A DNA stretch of 23,939 nucleotides from Chara braunii (Eukaryota > Streptophyta > Charophyceae > Charales > Characeae): positions 414,645 to 438,583 of the forward strand of contig BFEA01000168.1 in the NCBI GenBank assembly GCA_003427395.1, read 5' to 3'. The notes beneath the pieces were generated by a model. That model ran no database searches. It saw only the letters and a program-made list of their open reading frames with translations, and was not told where the DNA came from. Each line of letters starts with the position of its first letter. Position 1 is the first letter of the stretch. The position numbers and the translations under genes were made by a program. Positions 1-8,914 of this stretch are shown here, one piece after another.

Positions 1-2040
1 CTTGCGATAACTAATAACGAGTACAATTGAATGAATTGAAGGCAGGTTTGTGACCACATACACTCGTAATCCCACCGAGTTCTGTGCTAGAGAAAGACAG
101 ACAGTATATACTTNGTCAGCAGAACAGGGAACACCGCCTGATAAACCGAAGGACGGGCTACAGTGTCAAACTGCACGCTGACCTGGGCAGGGAACCTTAC
201 AAGTGTATCTGCCCAGATCCTAGCGGCAGATTCATTCTCACTTTGGAGTACATATCCGTGTTTTTTTTGACACACTTGAAGCCTGGGCGGACTGCCGATA
301 ACTGTGGGGGCTGCATGGAACAGACTGTAGAGAGCANCCGGGTGCATTGAATTTGGCAGGAGCAANGANTGAGAAAGTGAAATGCTGGGAGGGAGAAAAT
401 GGTCATTGGATTGGAGAGTGGCTGATCTACGGCAGTGTTGTTAAGTTTGGTAAGGTATGCATTTTTCGATTTCTGTTATTTGTATGATCCGCGAGCGGAG
501 AAGCTGCTGCTGCAGGGNTCCNAGGTTTTGTCATTGATACNGAGTTCAGAGTGCACGTCGCTGTGCCTGATGCTGCTGTGTACCAGTTTGTCACCGATCC
601 ATTGTTCCAAGCTATTTTGATTGGTAGGCCGCTACTGTGTTGACACTGCTACTGCAGTTAGCATGGAGGCTGCTTGNAGTTGGATAGTAAGGNACTGTTA
701 ACTCAACGAGACCCAACGGCGGCAAGATTTTGCTGCCTCCCACAGGGCACTGTTGCTGATGCATATTTGGAGAGGGCTGCTGCTACCTCAACGGGGTGGT
801 GTTGTATACTCAGCGAGTATCGAGTTGCAGCCACTTGCTCCCGGACTCCAATACAGTTGATGCTACTGAGTTCATGCTGTTGAGGTGCACTGCTACTGAG
901 CCATTTGCTGTGGGAGTGCAACTAGTTTGCACTTGTTGAGCACTCGCTGTGCATCTACTGGGTGCCCGCCACACGCTGCTGGGCCATTGCTGTGAGCTTT
1001 GGGCTTACTCAATGCACTATATTGCCTTTTGCTGCTAAGAAGAGTTGACATTTTGGATGCTGCGGGGAATTCAACAATCAGAGTGCTCGCTGGTCTGTGC
1101 AACTCAGTTACTCCGCCGGACCAAACTGTTGTGTCTTGCTGTAGCACTTCTGACGAAGGTTGCTGTTTCCCTCAGGCTGCTGGCACTGTTGCGCTACTGT
1201 GCGTGGCTGGATTTGCTGGGTTTTGCTGTGTAAATCAAGGTTTTAGCTGTACCTTGTCTTATNGCTATGTGCTGATTACGCATGATCGTTGTGCGAGNGG
1301 CGTCTATTTGAGTTCGACTGCGANTNTTGCGTTTCAGATAAAGCATGGGTGCGTGCTCTATTCGGACAATGTGTTTCTACGCTGTGCAAATACGTCCTTA
1401 GTTAGCGGTTGGAGTGGGGCGGTTTGAGAGTATGATCAGGCCTTTGCGGACGGGTTACTGCGGCGACTTGAGAAGACTGACAGGAGATTGTTACTTGCGT
1501 CTGGGCCGTGGTTCAGCCGACTCCACTGCGTTCTTTTTGGCCACCATTGCGGGGCCCTCAGGAGATTGAAGACAACAAGGCCCTCTCCCGCAAGTCTGAG
1601 CGCACCCCTCTTGTATCCGAGAGTCTAAATACTTCTCTTTCTGCCTTTCTCAGTCTCAGTCTAGTCTTTTGGTTCAGAGAGGAAGGCGGCAGGCGGGATC
1701 GAAACCCGTAATCTGCGCCAAGGCCTCTGTGGGAGGTTCGCCCCACCGATTGCGGGAGCTCTACTGGAGCCCAGGCGGGGTTCTGGAGGCAGGGAATTGC
1801 AGGTATAACTCTCGTTTGACGCGTGTGATCCTTTCCCCTATCTGCTATCCCGTGGGTATCAGAACGTATATGTGAGAGGCTACTACTTTTTCTGTTTTAT
1901 TATGTTTGTCAGGACATGCATTGTGTGAAGGGTTTAATGAACAATTGTGTATGAGAAGTCAGATAATCCTTGAGCGAATTCAGACAAAACGAACTGGAGG
2001 AAGGCAGAAGGAAGGTGTTTTGCATGTTTTGATCGGGTCA
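1..2040. other. unassigned non-coding stretch
   Basis: I recognise no gene here. The reading frames present are short, contain ambiguous bases and match no family I know. From about 620 to 1250 the sequence is rich in degenerate CTG/ACTGCTACTGAG-like words, which could be an old decayed minisatellite. Thirteen of the window's fourteen isolated N bases fall here (for example 114, 337, 366, 369, 518, 522, 541, 1324), which suggests unresolved polymorphism or weak consensus rather than gaps. A tRNA-like remnant at 1694-1770 is listed separately. Confidence 0.5.
1694..1770 (-). other. tRNA-like remnant (possible SINE head)
   Basis: Read on the minus strand, the segment has a D-arm-like stem (GCTC/GAGC, 1758-1761 with 1767-1770), an anticodon-arm-like stem (GTGGG/CCCAC, 1729-1733 with 1742-1746, 8-nt loop) and a perfect T-arm-like hairpin (CGGG, loop TTTCGAT, CCCG at 1694-1708) that would double as a Pol III B box. 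No matching acceptor stem is visible and the spacing between the D and T arms is too long for a normal tRNA. This is therefore at best a degenerate tRNA or a tRNA-derived SINE head. Chance assembly of short stems is a real alternative. Confidence 0.28.
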
Positions 2041-2048
2041 AACCCAGG

Positions 2049-2624
2049 CTGAGTCCCTCCGGGTGGATGTGGACTCAGGGCTATGTTTTGTTGAGGTTTG
2101 CTGATCTGAATGAATGATTTTTGGCTGGTCTTCCCGGGTGGGACGGATCAGCCGCTGTTTTCTTTAAGGGTTTCTGAACAGGAGGACGGGCACCCCGGGT
2201 GGGGAAGGCTCAGAATCCTGATGTTTCTTTTAATGAGTTGTGGTGTTTGTTTCTTTTGAGGGAATAACGGCATAAGACTAAGCGTACCCTAGGGTTAGGG
2301 CGGCTTAGCCATGAGCCATGAACTAAATGGTCAACCAGAGTATAAAACTTGACATATATACAATTTGAACTTATATTTCTGACGGACCGGGCGCCCTGGG
2401 TGGGGAAAGCCAGTCAATAAGTCAGGTAGAACTAAGGAAGAGGGAAAAAGATGAAGAGTAAAACAAAGGTAACTGGGCAGACTGAACNTACCCTAGGGTT
2501 AGGGCGGTTCAGTTATATGCTCATGATAACACTAAGGAGCAGAGAGTTAGTATAAATCTGATTTTATTTCCCCTTCTAAACATGAGGCAGGATCGGAAGT
2601 TCCATTTATTGGAAAGGTCCGATC
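2049..2624. repeat. hairpins around a CCGGGTGG core
   Basis: Several inverted repeats flank a GC-rich core related to CCGGGTGGGG. Arms CTGAGTCC (2049-2056) and GGACTCAG (2071-2078) are perfect. GGCTGGTC (2123-2130) pairs with GATCAGCC (2146-2153) with one G-U pair. TTCTGA (2172-2177) pairs with TCAGAA (2210-2215). A related core near 2388-2406 has weaker arms (CTGAC 2379-2383, GTCAG 2421-2425). A further hairpin with an unrelated loop is GATCGGA (2591-2597) with TCCGATC (2618-2624), extended by GCAG/CTGC outside. The arms differ between units while the core is similar. No coding potential is seen. Confidence 0.6.
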
Positions 2625-3044
2625 GGCTGCTTAATAAGACAAGGAAAAACATAAAGTCTGTGAAAGTATTTGTACCCTATTTCATGTTGTATGGCTAACT
2701 AGGCGTACCCTAGGGTTAGGGCGGCCTAGCGATAAGCTTTTGTCGTTTAAAGTAAGTTGGACGTACCCTAGGGTTAGGGCGGTCCAGCGTTTCGATGTTT
2801 ATAATTGTTCAGGCAGATCAGGCACACCCTAGGGTTAGGGCAACCTGATCACATTGCCTTTGGTAACTAAAACTGTATGGCTAACTAGGCGAACCCTAGG
2901 GTTAGGGCGGCCTAGTAATATGCCTTTGTCGTTGATGTGCTGTGGATTGGACGCACCCTAGGGTTAGGGCAGTCCAAATGTGCGTGCCTTACTCGTGTAC
3001 CTAGGCAAGTCAGGCATACCCTAGGGTTAGGGCCTTGTCTGACT
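2278..3044. repeat. array of 8 hairpins with constant ACCCTAGGGTTAGGG core
   Basis: Eight copies of ACCCTAGGGTTAGGG each sit between complementary arms that differ from copy to copy. Arms: CTAAGC/GCTTAG (2278-2308), ACTGAAC/GTTCAGT (2481-2513), CTAGGC/GCCTAG (2699-2729), TGGAC/GTCCA, extendable to 7 bp with one G-U (2756-2788), GATCAGG/CCTGATC (2816-2850), ACTAGGC/GCCTAGT (2884-2916), TTGGAC/GTCCAA (2947-2977), AGTCAG/CTGACT (3008-3044). The last six form a higher-order duplication of a three-hairpin unit with a period of about 185-192 bp. Copies 1 and 3 have identical loops and differ by a paired A-T to G-C change in the stem. The fifth and eighth hairpins differ by two paired changes. The core resembles a CCCTA/TTAGGG head-to-head telomere junction. 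Function is unknown. Confidence 0.85.
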
Positions 3045-3437
3045 GTATGCCATAGGAAAGGGGGATGTAAAAGGGAATAACGAGGTTTTTGAACGAACTA
3101 TGAGGTTGAAAGAAACCTGAGGGAGGGTGAGAGATGTTCGTTGTGATTGTTTGTGTGTGTGTTTGCGGGCTCTCACTCTGGGGCATCTTTTGATAGGATT
3201 AGTTGCTTTAGATGCTCGCTGAGTGCTGGAGCCATAGGCAGATAAGATGGATGATGGGAGAAAAGCTTGGGATAAGATAGGACTTGACTCTACTAGGAGT
3301 TAGGATCAGTGCTAGCTCACGCTCTCGTCTAGAGGTCGTGCAGACTATCGCTGATTCTACCTTCCAAAGTAAGCGTCAGAAGTTAGTCCCAAGTATAGTT
3401 TTGCTTTGTCTTTCAACTTTCAGCTTTGTATAAATCT
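3045..3437. other. no gene seen; short GT-rich run
   Basis: Non-coding in all frames at any useful length. A short (GT)n-like run lies near 3148-3162. Nothing else is recognised. Confidence 0.5.
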
Positions 3438-3646
3438 TGGCAGCCTCCTTTTCCTACGGGAAGCGCTGCCGAAATTTCTACAAATCTGAAGGAGTTAGTC
3501 ATTTTTGGGCTTTCAGAAATTCTGAAAAAGCACTTTTCCTACGGGAAGCGTTGCCGAAATTTCATAGAAATCGAGGAGTTAGAATAATTTATGCTAGGAG
3601 AAACTTGGCAAATCCACCCTGAATAGGGGAGATGCTGCCGAATTTC
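3438..3646. repeat. GCTGCCGAAATTT hairpin repeat, three degenerate copies
   Basis: A 31-bp word (cttttcctacgggaagcg, then tgccgaaatttc) occurs at 3448-3478 and again at 3533-3563, with a more diverged third copy ending near 3645. In the first copy GGCAGC (3439-3444) pairs with GCTGCC (3465-3470) around an inner TTCC/GGAA stem. The same design (GGCA outer arm, CCC/GGG inner arm, ending in GCTGCCGAAATTT) recurs at 15666-15955, so this is a dispersed foldback repeat family and not a local accident. Confidence 0.6.
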
Positions 3647-3649
3647 TCA

Positions 3650-4560
3650 GGACCTGGAATTAGAAAATGGGAGCTGAGTTTGAGACTAGTAGAGGAGTTA
3701 GGATACGAGCTAGAAAGTATTCTCCATATGAGGTAAACGTAATAGTGGTTCTCTGTGACCTGTACTGTGATGCAGGTCTTTGTGACTCGGTTGAAGGATT
3801 GATCTGGCCAGCATAATCCTGTTAAGGATGATTCTTCTGTTATAGTTGATAACAGGTCGGTTGCCGATTCGTCGGTTTACGACTCAACTGTCCTACTACT
3901 TCTGCTTCTCAACCTAAAAGCCTTGGCCCTTGCTGGTTTATTGTTTTCTTGGGTTTTCACCCAGATTCTTTATAAATGGCCATTTCTTTAAAGACTGAGT
4001 ATCTTTGTTATGGAAAGGTGGGGAAAAGGTTGGGCTTGTATCCGTACGGTAGGGTGTGAGCTGCAGAAGGCTGAAAAGTTGACCCCTTTAGTGTGTGTGA
4101 TGTCGTTTGATTTCTGTGTGTGATCGCAGGTATGTGTGGAGAAACCTCGATAAAAGTTTGGTGATTGGTTGTGAATTGGATTGAGATGGGCAAATCACAC
4201 AACTGTCGTGAGAGTGAACTACCACACAAACTCTTTGTTTGATTGCGATTGGTCTTCTCCTATCCTGATTCTTTAATAGTCAAAGTAGGCGTACGCTCGG
4301 ATAACCCTCACAAGGATATGCGACTGCACGTTTACGGCTCTCTTTGACTCTTTGATTTTATATGGTCGAACGTTAGTCCCAGGTTCTAGGGCCGGGGCTG
4401 AAGGGATTACCCTTCGTACAGTTCTGACCTACTTACATCCTTAGGGAAACAAAAGCGCCGCGAGAAGGAGGGACTGACCCCCAGCAACTCGGTCCGGCAG
4501 GACATTCATATCTTCTTCTGCTAGCGACAAGCGCCCCTATTCTCTTTCCTTGTTTAATTT
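3650..4560. other. no gene recognised
   Basis: All frames are broken and no family is recognised. A small hairpin, GAAGGG/CCCTTC, lies at about 4400-4415. It may be the decayed flank of the hairpin-rich tract that follows. Confidence 0.45.
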
Positions 4561-4569
4561 GCTTTTGGT

Positions 4570-5407
4570 GGAACGATAAAGTTCCGGGCGGAAGGATTAG
4601 CGTGGCGCTGGTGCTGCGCCAGACAACTCACCACCGCTCCGAATCCCTTCCTGCCATAGGGACCATCTTACCTCGCACCCCTTGGGACACCTCAGGGTGC
4701 TGAAGACGGTAAGGCCCCCAGGCCGGTTTTTGCGCTCGCTAAAGGTTTACCCCCTTTAGCGTGCGCTTCAGCCGACGCCTAAGCATCGAAAGCGACCCCA
4801 TGGCTTAAACGAGGCCACTCGGGTATGGGTACTATATGGTGCGCCGACATCACGATTGCTTACGCAAATCCGCATTGTTGGTCGACATGCGTAAGTCCTG
4901 TGGTCGCGCGGCCTTATGTTAACCCGCGCGCGCGACACTTACCGATTTCCACACCTGAAAGTTATGGGTCAAGCGAAAAAGGCAAAGGCGCGCTATGGCT
5001 AGTAGACCCGAGTTTTAATAGCGCGAAACAGCGCGTGGGCGAGATATCAATCCCATTCGACATATGGGGGCTCGCGCACGAGCCTCCAACGCCTCGAACA
5101 ACGGGTTGCCTATGGGTCCAGCTTTGGGCACCATCCACACGCATCTCACGGGTTGGCCTACACCTTCCGCTGGAGACTGTTATCAGACTATGAGCTAGAC
5201 AGAGAGATGAAATAGGGTGATCCCCCCTTTTTTCTATCTGTAGTTGTTTCCTCTTTCAAGTTTTCTTAGTTGGACGTTGTAGTCCGTGGTAGCCGTCAAA
5301 GTCAAACCCCTTGATTTTGGCTACCAAGACAGCTCTGGAGCTGTCTACTCAACCCCTCTGCACAGGGTGCAGAAGAGGGTGTGGTCTTCAACCGCACATG
5401 GCGGTTG
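4570..5407. repeat. dense chain of about twelve unrelated stem-loops
   Basis: Successive inverted repeats, each with its own arm sequence: GGAAC/GTTCC (4570-4585); TGGCGC/GCGCCA (4603-4621) inside GGAAGGATT/AATCCCTTCC; CTTACC/GGTAAG (4667-4713) enclosing GCACCC/GGGTGC; a 14-bp arm pair with one mismatch and 7-nt loop (4732-4745 with 4753-4766); CTTACGCA/TGCGTAAG (4859-4895); GTCGCGCG/CGCGCGAC (4903-4936); CGCGCTAT/ATAGCGCG (4989-5025); GGCTCG/CGAGCC (5069-5084); GGTAGCC/GGCTACC (5288-5325); AGACAGCTC/GAGCTGTCT (5327-5346); an imperfect CCTCTGCAC pair (5355-5377); CAACCGC/GCGGTTG (5389-5407). Long reading frames here are by-products of GC-rich palindromes. Confidence 0.7.
4750..4895 (+). repeat. 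first copy of a diverged internal duplication
   Basis: The stretch running through CAGCCGACGCCTAAGCATCG and GCGACCCCA, then on to the TTGGTCGACATG words, reappears in diverged form at about 5420-5572 (CAGCCGACACTTGAGCGTCG, GCGACCCTCG, CTGGTCGATATG). Similarity is clear by eye in the first 45 bp and patchy afterwards. It implies that the hairpin-rich tract grew by duplication. Confidence 0.45.
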
Positions 5408-6160
5408 TCTGGCGTCGAGAGATAACCCCTTAAAGCGCCTGTCAGCCGACACTTGAGCGTCGAACGCGACCCTCGAGATTATCAAGGGCCGCAAGGCTAC
5501 GAGTACCACATAGTACCCCGTCAGCGCAAATGCTTGCGAATGTCCACATGGCTGGTCGATATGAGGGGGTCATGAGCACGCACGACTCTTATACAAAAGT
5601 TCAGCGCGCGATGCCTACCTGATTCTCGCAGCATGAAGTTATGTGTCCGATACTGAAGGGACTAGGAGTGTTGTGATGTTGTGTTTGTTTTATGTTTTTC
5701 CATGTGTTATGTGTGGGTAGATGTGAGTGTTGTGGTGTAACGCGTGGTATGTGTGATGCGTCCTAGTCGACCGGCGCCGAGTCGCGTTTGGGACCTCAGC
5801 CCCCCAGTACGTCGATTCGCGTGCGGGTTCGATTTTCAGGCGTTCAACCGCGCGTAACCCCCTATGCTACAACGAGCGAGAAACGCCCTCGGCTGGGCCA
5901 CCTCTGCAATTGCATACCAAAAGCTTTCGCATGTGGTTCAGTAGCTCGGCGGGGATACGCCACCTAAGGGATGGAGACAACTCCCGCAGGTGGAGGTAAG
6001 CAGTGCCTCGCATGACCCTGTCCTGTCGTAGGGGCTCGCGAGAGGTACGGCTGGCACACTCGGCCGGAGCGGCTAAAACACTCTGCGACAAAGTCCTGCA
6101 AAATCCTGCGTGATGCGGCCGGGAGGGTCCCCGTGCGGGACCGATGCGCTCGACACCGGA
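5408..6160. other. no gene recognised; diverged duplicate at its left
   Basis: Positions 5420-5572 are the second, diverged copy of 4750-4895. From 5650 to 5760 the sequence is GT-rich. A 120-codon minus-strand frame (5867-6229) runs into the integrase remnant on the other strand and resembles no family I know, so I do not call it a gene. Confidence 0.4.
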
Positions 6161-6164
6161 GACT

Positions 6165-7083
6165 GCTAGGAATGAGCACGTCATCAAGTCATTCATGGAT
6201 AATTGGGTGCATGAGTTTGGACTCCCCAAGAAGGGCAGCCAGCTTCAGATAACTTCTGGGAATCATCCTGAAGCCAATGGGCAGGCTGAACAGATGAACC
6301 GTGTGGTGCAACATCTGTGAAGGCACTATATCAAGCCCAGCCAGGATGATTGGGATGAGAAACTAGCTCTCATCGCCAGCCTGTACAATAATGTTGTACA
6401 TAGCACCACCGACGTGAGTCCTAATCAGTTGCATCTGGGGTGGAAGCCTAGATCTGCTCTAGACTTCCTCCTGCCTGAAAATTGAACTGCTGCAACTCCT
6501 CTGGTATGAGAAACTGTTGCAGCAGACTGTCGAGCACATCAAGAAATCTCAGGAAGCAATGATTGCTTCTGAGAATAAGCATCGCCGACATTCCATATTT
6601 CAAGTAGGGGAACGTGTCTGGGTCGAGGCTAGTGAGTTGGGACAGGAGTTTGGCATATCTAGAAAACTAATGCCTCAGTATTTCGATCCCTGGGAAGTCT
6701 TGGATATTGTGGGTAGCGATTTGGATGGTCCCTCGTACGTAATACGTATCCCTGATCACCTACGCACTTACCCTGTGTTTCACGCCTCAAAGCTTGCACC
6801 TTTCGCTGAAATCGTACAGTTCCCATCAAGGAGATCTATGCTGCCCCTAACCATGGATGGTCACATGGACGTCGACGATATCCTGGAGCACAGAGATATG
6901 CCTGTTCCCAAGCCAGTTGGCAGGGGTAGACCGCCTAAACCTGTGAGAGAGTATAGAGTACGGTTCAGGCATCATATTGATCCCAAGGAAGATCGATGGT
7001 TTACAAGGGAGGAACTTGTCAAGACAGCTCCTCAAATTGTGGCAGAGTATGACAAGAAATTGAAGGCGAAGGCACCAGCATGA
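6165..7083 (+). pseudogene. Ty3/Gypsy copy A: integrase tail and chromodomain (3' end of pol)
   Basis: The frame from 6165 gives the end of an integrase core (GNHPEANGQAEQMNR, including the catalytic Glu of the DDE triad). It has in-frame stops at 6318 and 6483, and a one-base shift near 6508 into the open frame 6517-7083. That 188-codon frame carries the integrase C-terminal domain (VGERVWVEASELGQEF, then SRKLMPQYF, GPSYVIRIP, YPVFHASKLAPF) and a chromodomain-like tail (VDDILEHRD, YRVRFRHH, DRWFTREEL). The upstream core is truncated: the sequence passes directly from EFGLPKKG to SQLQITSG, which suggests an internal deletion. Such chromodomains are known in chromoviruses to guide integration. 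This is the 3' end of a decayed element with gag, protease and RT missing. Confidence 0.85.
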
Positions 7084-7107
7084 AGCATCTCAGCGGACTT
7101 TCGAAGC

Positions 7108-7130
7108 GAAGGGGGATGGAATGCGGGGGA
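7108..7130 (+). promoter_or_regulatory. candidate polypurine tract of copy A
   Basis: Purine-rich GAAGGGGGATGG followed by GCGGGGGA lies about 25-45 bp after the pol stop and just before TGAGCACTCA, which would be the LTR start (TG) at 7131. The location fits plus-strand priming in Ty3/Gypsy elements. The exact LTR boundary is not confirmed because no second LTR is visible. Confidence 0.45.
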
Positions 7131-8408
7131 TGAGCACTCACGGGGCCCGTATCAGACATGCACATGTTCTGGGCAGAGGCCCCCATCAATCCAAGTGCCC
7201 GCCCTGAGTGAAGGCGGGCCTGAATATTCACGAGAGCCCAAAGTTCAGCATTTTTCATATGTGGCTACTCAGGCTGTTACAGCCCGCCAGTTGGTTGAGT
7301 GGACTCGTGAGCCTCCTTAAGTTGCGTCGTACAGTTTGGCCCAGGCCGTGGCAGTTGCGCCTGGGCACATACACACAATGCAGGGCCAGTACATCACGAA
7401 GTGCCTACAGGCCTATGCAAAAGTAGCTCTGTCGACGTACATACCCCTGAATTCTGTGCAAACGCAGGAAACGGCCCAAGTTTGGATACTCAGGCCGTGT
7501 CCAACTATAAAGGGGCCAAGGCCCTCACTGGGCCTGGGTGCAGGTACTGGGGCCGAACCGGAGCTACTGGAAGCTTCCAGCCAGGCCACATGCAGCCAAT
7601 CAGAGGCTGCCACTTCCATATAGGAAGGAGGGCAGCCAGGGTCTGGCATTCTGGCCCACGTAGGCAATGCGGTCAAGCTCCTGCGCTGCTGCGTCACAGG
7701 CTGTGTGCGGGCGAGTGAGTGGTGAAGAGGGGTGCGGCTAGGCCCAGTTGGGCAATGTATGTAGAGCCAAGGATCCGCAATGTGATGAAAAGGACCGAAT
7801 GGACAGTCCAATGTCAATGGAACATCAACATGCAATGTACATCCTGATACATACAAAATGGCACATAGTAGAGCAGTGGAAGACTTTAAGATAAGTCCTT
7901 ACCTGACCGGGACTGACGCGACACCCCATCACTCGTCACACATGTGAGAGAGGAGGAGGGACCACACACATAGAAGAAACTTCAAGAAAGGTCCCTCCTT
8001 TGTACATGCACATGAGGAAATACCACAGATGAGAGATGGGGAGAGGAGAGAAGAAGATGGAGGTGAGGGAGAAGACCAAGATCGCAATAAGGAAGTCCAA
8101 AAATAGTCCGTTGCCGATGTCCAATCAATGTCTGCCTCAGAAATGTCGGATCAGATCCTAGGCGCTCTGCCCACAGTAACCTCTGCCTGTATCCTCTACC
8201 TGTGACCTCTCTCACTCTTGTATCTGAAGAAGAATACGGAGGAAGGAGGAAGGAGGAGGAGAGAGGGAGACGAGATGGAGGGCGAGAAAGAAGAAGAAGA
8301 TGTCGCCCTCCTCGCTGCCTCACCTGCAGGGTACTGCTGTCGTACTGACCGTCGTGGTCGACCTGTGTAGGTACCACGAGGAGCCCCGACTATGGCGCCA
8401 GGTAAGTT
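7131..8408 (+). other. probable 3' LTR of copy A and unassigned flank
   Basis: Non-coding. It begins TGAGCACTCA after the polypurine tract, contains a TATA-like TATAAA at 7506-7511, and has strong hairpins: GCCCGCC/GGCGGGC (7197-7219) and GCCCAGGC/GCCTGGGC (7339-7366). Long minus-strand frames here do not resemble known proteins. The 3' boundary cannot be placed because there is no partner LTR. An AG-rich purine stretch spans about 8030-8300. Confidence 0.4.
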
Positions 8409-8476
8409 CGCCACTACAGGTACGGCCTCCGCCTCTCTCTACCTCCTATGCCTCTCCTTCCCAGCCTTGCAGCGTA

Positions 8477-8901
8477 GCGCCAAAACAGCGCAGCCTCCAA
8501 CCCGCAGCGTGTCGCTCAAGAAGTGAGCTACCCGAACTGTCCCCAGCCCAGCCTCAGCACAGCTATACGTAGCGCTGGGCCTGCTGGGCTTCCTCAGGTA
8601 CTGGCCTCAAACGGCCTACTTGGTCTGGGCCCCTACCGGGTGCCCAAACCGCGCCGCTGATGCAGCGAGGCGCCAAAACGCGCCTGGCCTCAAAAAGGCC
8701 TCGTCCCTGTGTACGTGCCCCGAGGCGTCGCCTTGGGACCTGCAGTCCGAAACGACGTCCGAACGGACAACTGCCAGTACCTGCGGCCAAAAGGCCGTCG
8801 TGGGCCTCCAAAGTGCGCGCTGGATGGCGCGCAGCCTGGGGGCCCCCTAGCAACCGTCGGGCCCCTCAAACAGGGCCCGCGTGTAGGCGCAGCATGTAAC
8901 A
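8477..8901 (-). repeat. start of 3' LTR of copy B, carrying an A-loop hairpin array
   Basis: Read on the minus strand, a polypurine tract (complement of 8902-8914) is followed by TGTTACATGC from 8901, a typical Gypsy LTR start right after the pol stop. The LTR-side DNA is packed with hairpins whose loops are A-rich and similar while the GC arms change: GCGC/GCGC with CAAAACA (8477-8491); GGCC/GGCC with TCAAAC (8603-8616); AGGCGC/GCGCCT with CAAAAC (8668-8685); GGCCT/AGGCC with CAAAA (8686-8700); CGGCC/GGCCG with AAAA (8784-8797); CGGGCCC/GGGCCCG with CTCAAACA (8858-8879). Two hairpins have other loops: TGGGC/GCCCA (8626-8646) and TGCGCGC/GCGCGCA (8814-8833). The LTR's far end is unknown. Confidence 0.6.
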
Positions 8902-8914
8902 CCCCCCCCTCCTT
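8902..8914 (-). promoter_or_regulatory. polypurine tract of copy B
   Basis: The minus strand reads AAGGAGGGGGGGG immediately after the chromodomain stop codon (complement of 8913-8915) and directly before TGTTACA. This is the expected position and composition of the plus-strand primer of a Ty3/Gypsy element. Confidence 0.6.

Noticed and set aside
999-1427. 142-codon plus-strand frame with many Cys
   Set aside because: Contains ambiguous codons, lies in degenerate CTG-rich repeat DNA and matches no cysteine-rich family I know.
2278-3044. CRISPR-like array (repeated core, regular spacing of ~60 bp)
   Set aside because: The setting is nuclear DNA of a plant-lineage eukaryote, spacing is irregular, and the intervening sequences are themselves duplicated (three-hairpin unit repeated) rather than unique spacers. 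No cas genes.
4825-5193. 122-codon plus-strand frame
   Set aside because: It runs through successive palindromes, so its codons are mirrored on the other strand. No domain is recognised and composition is explained by the hairpins.
5867-6229. 120-codon minus-strand frame
   Set aside because: Overlaps the integrase remnant on the plus strand at one end. The remainder has no recognisable motif and a composition like the surrounding GC-rich DNA.
7413-7856. 147-codon minus-strand frame
   Set aside because: Lies in the probable LTR of copy A. Shadows of other frames are equally long and no domain is seen.
8396-8409. TGGCGCCAGG as a primer-binding site, with a splice-donor-like GTAAG next to it
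   Set aside because: No LTR end (CA) in the right place and no downstream gag. The match to known primer sites is only seven bases.
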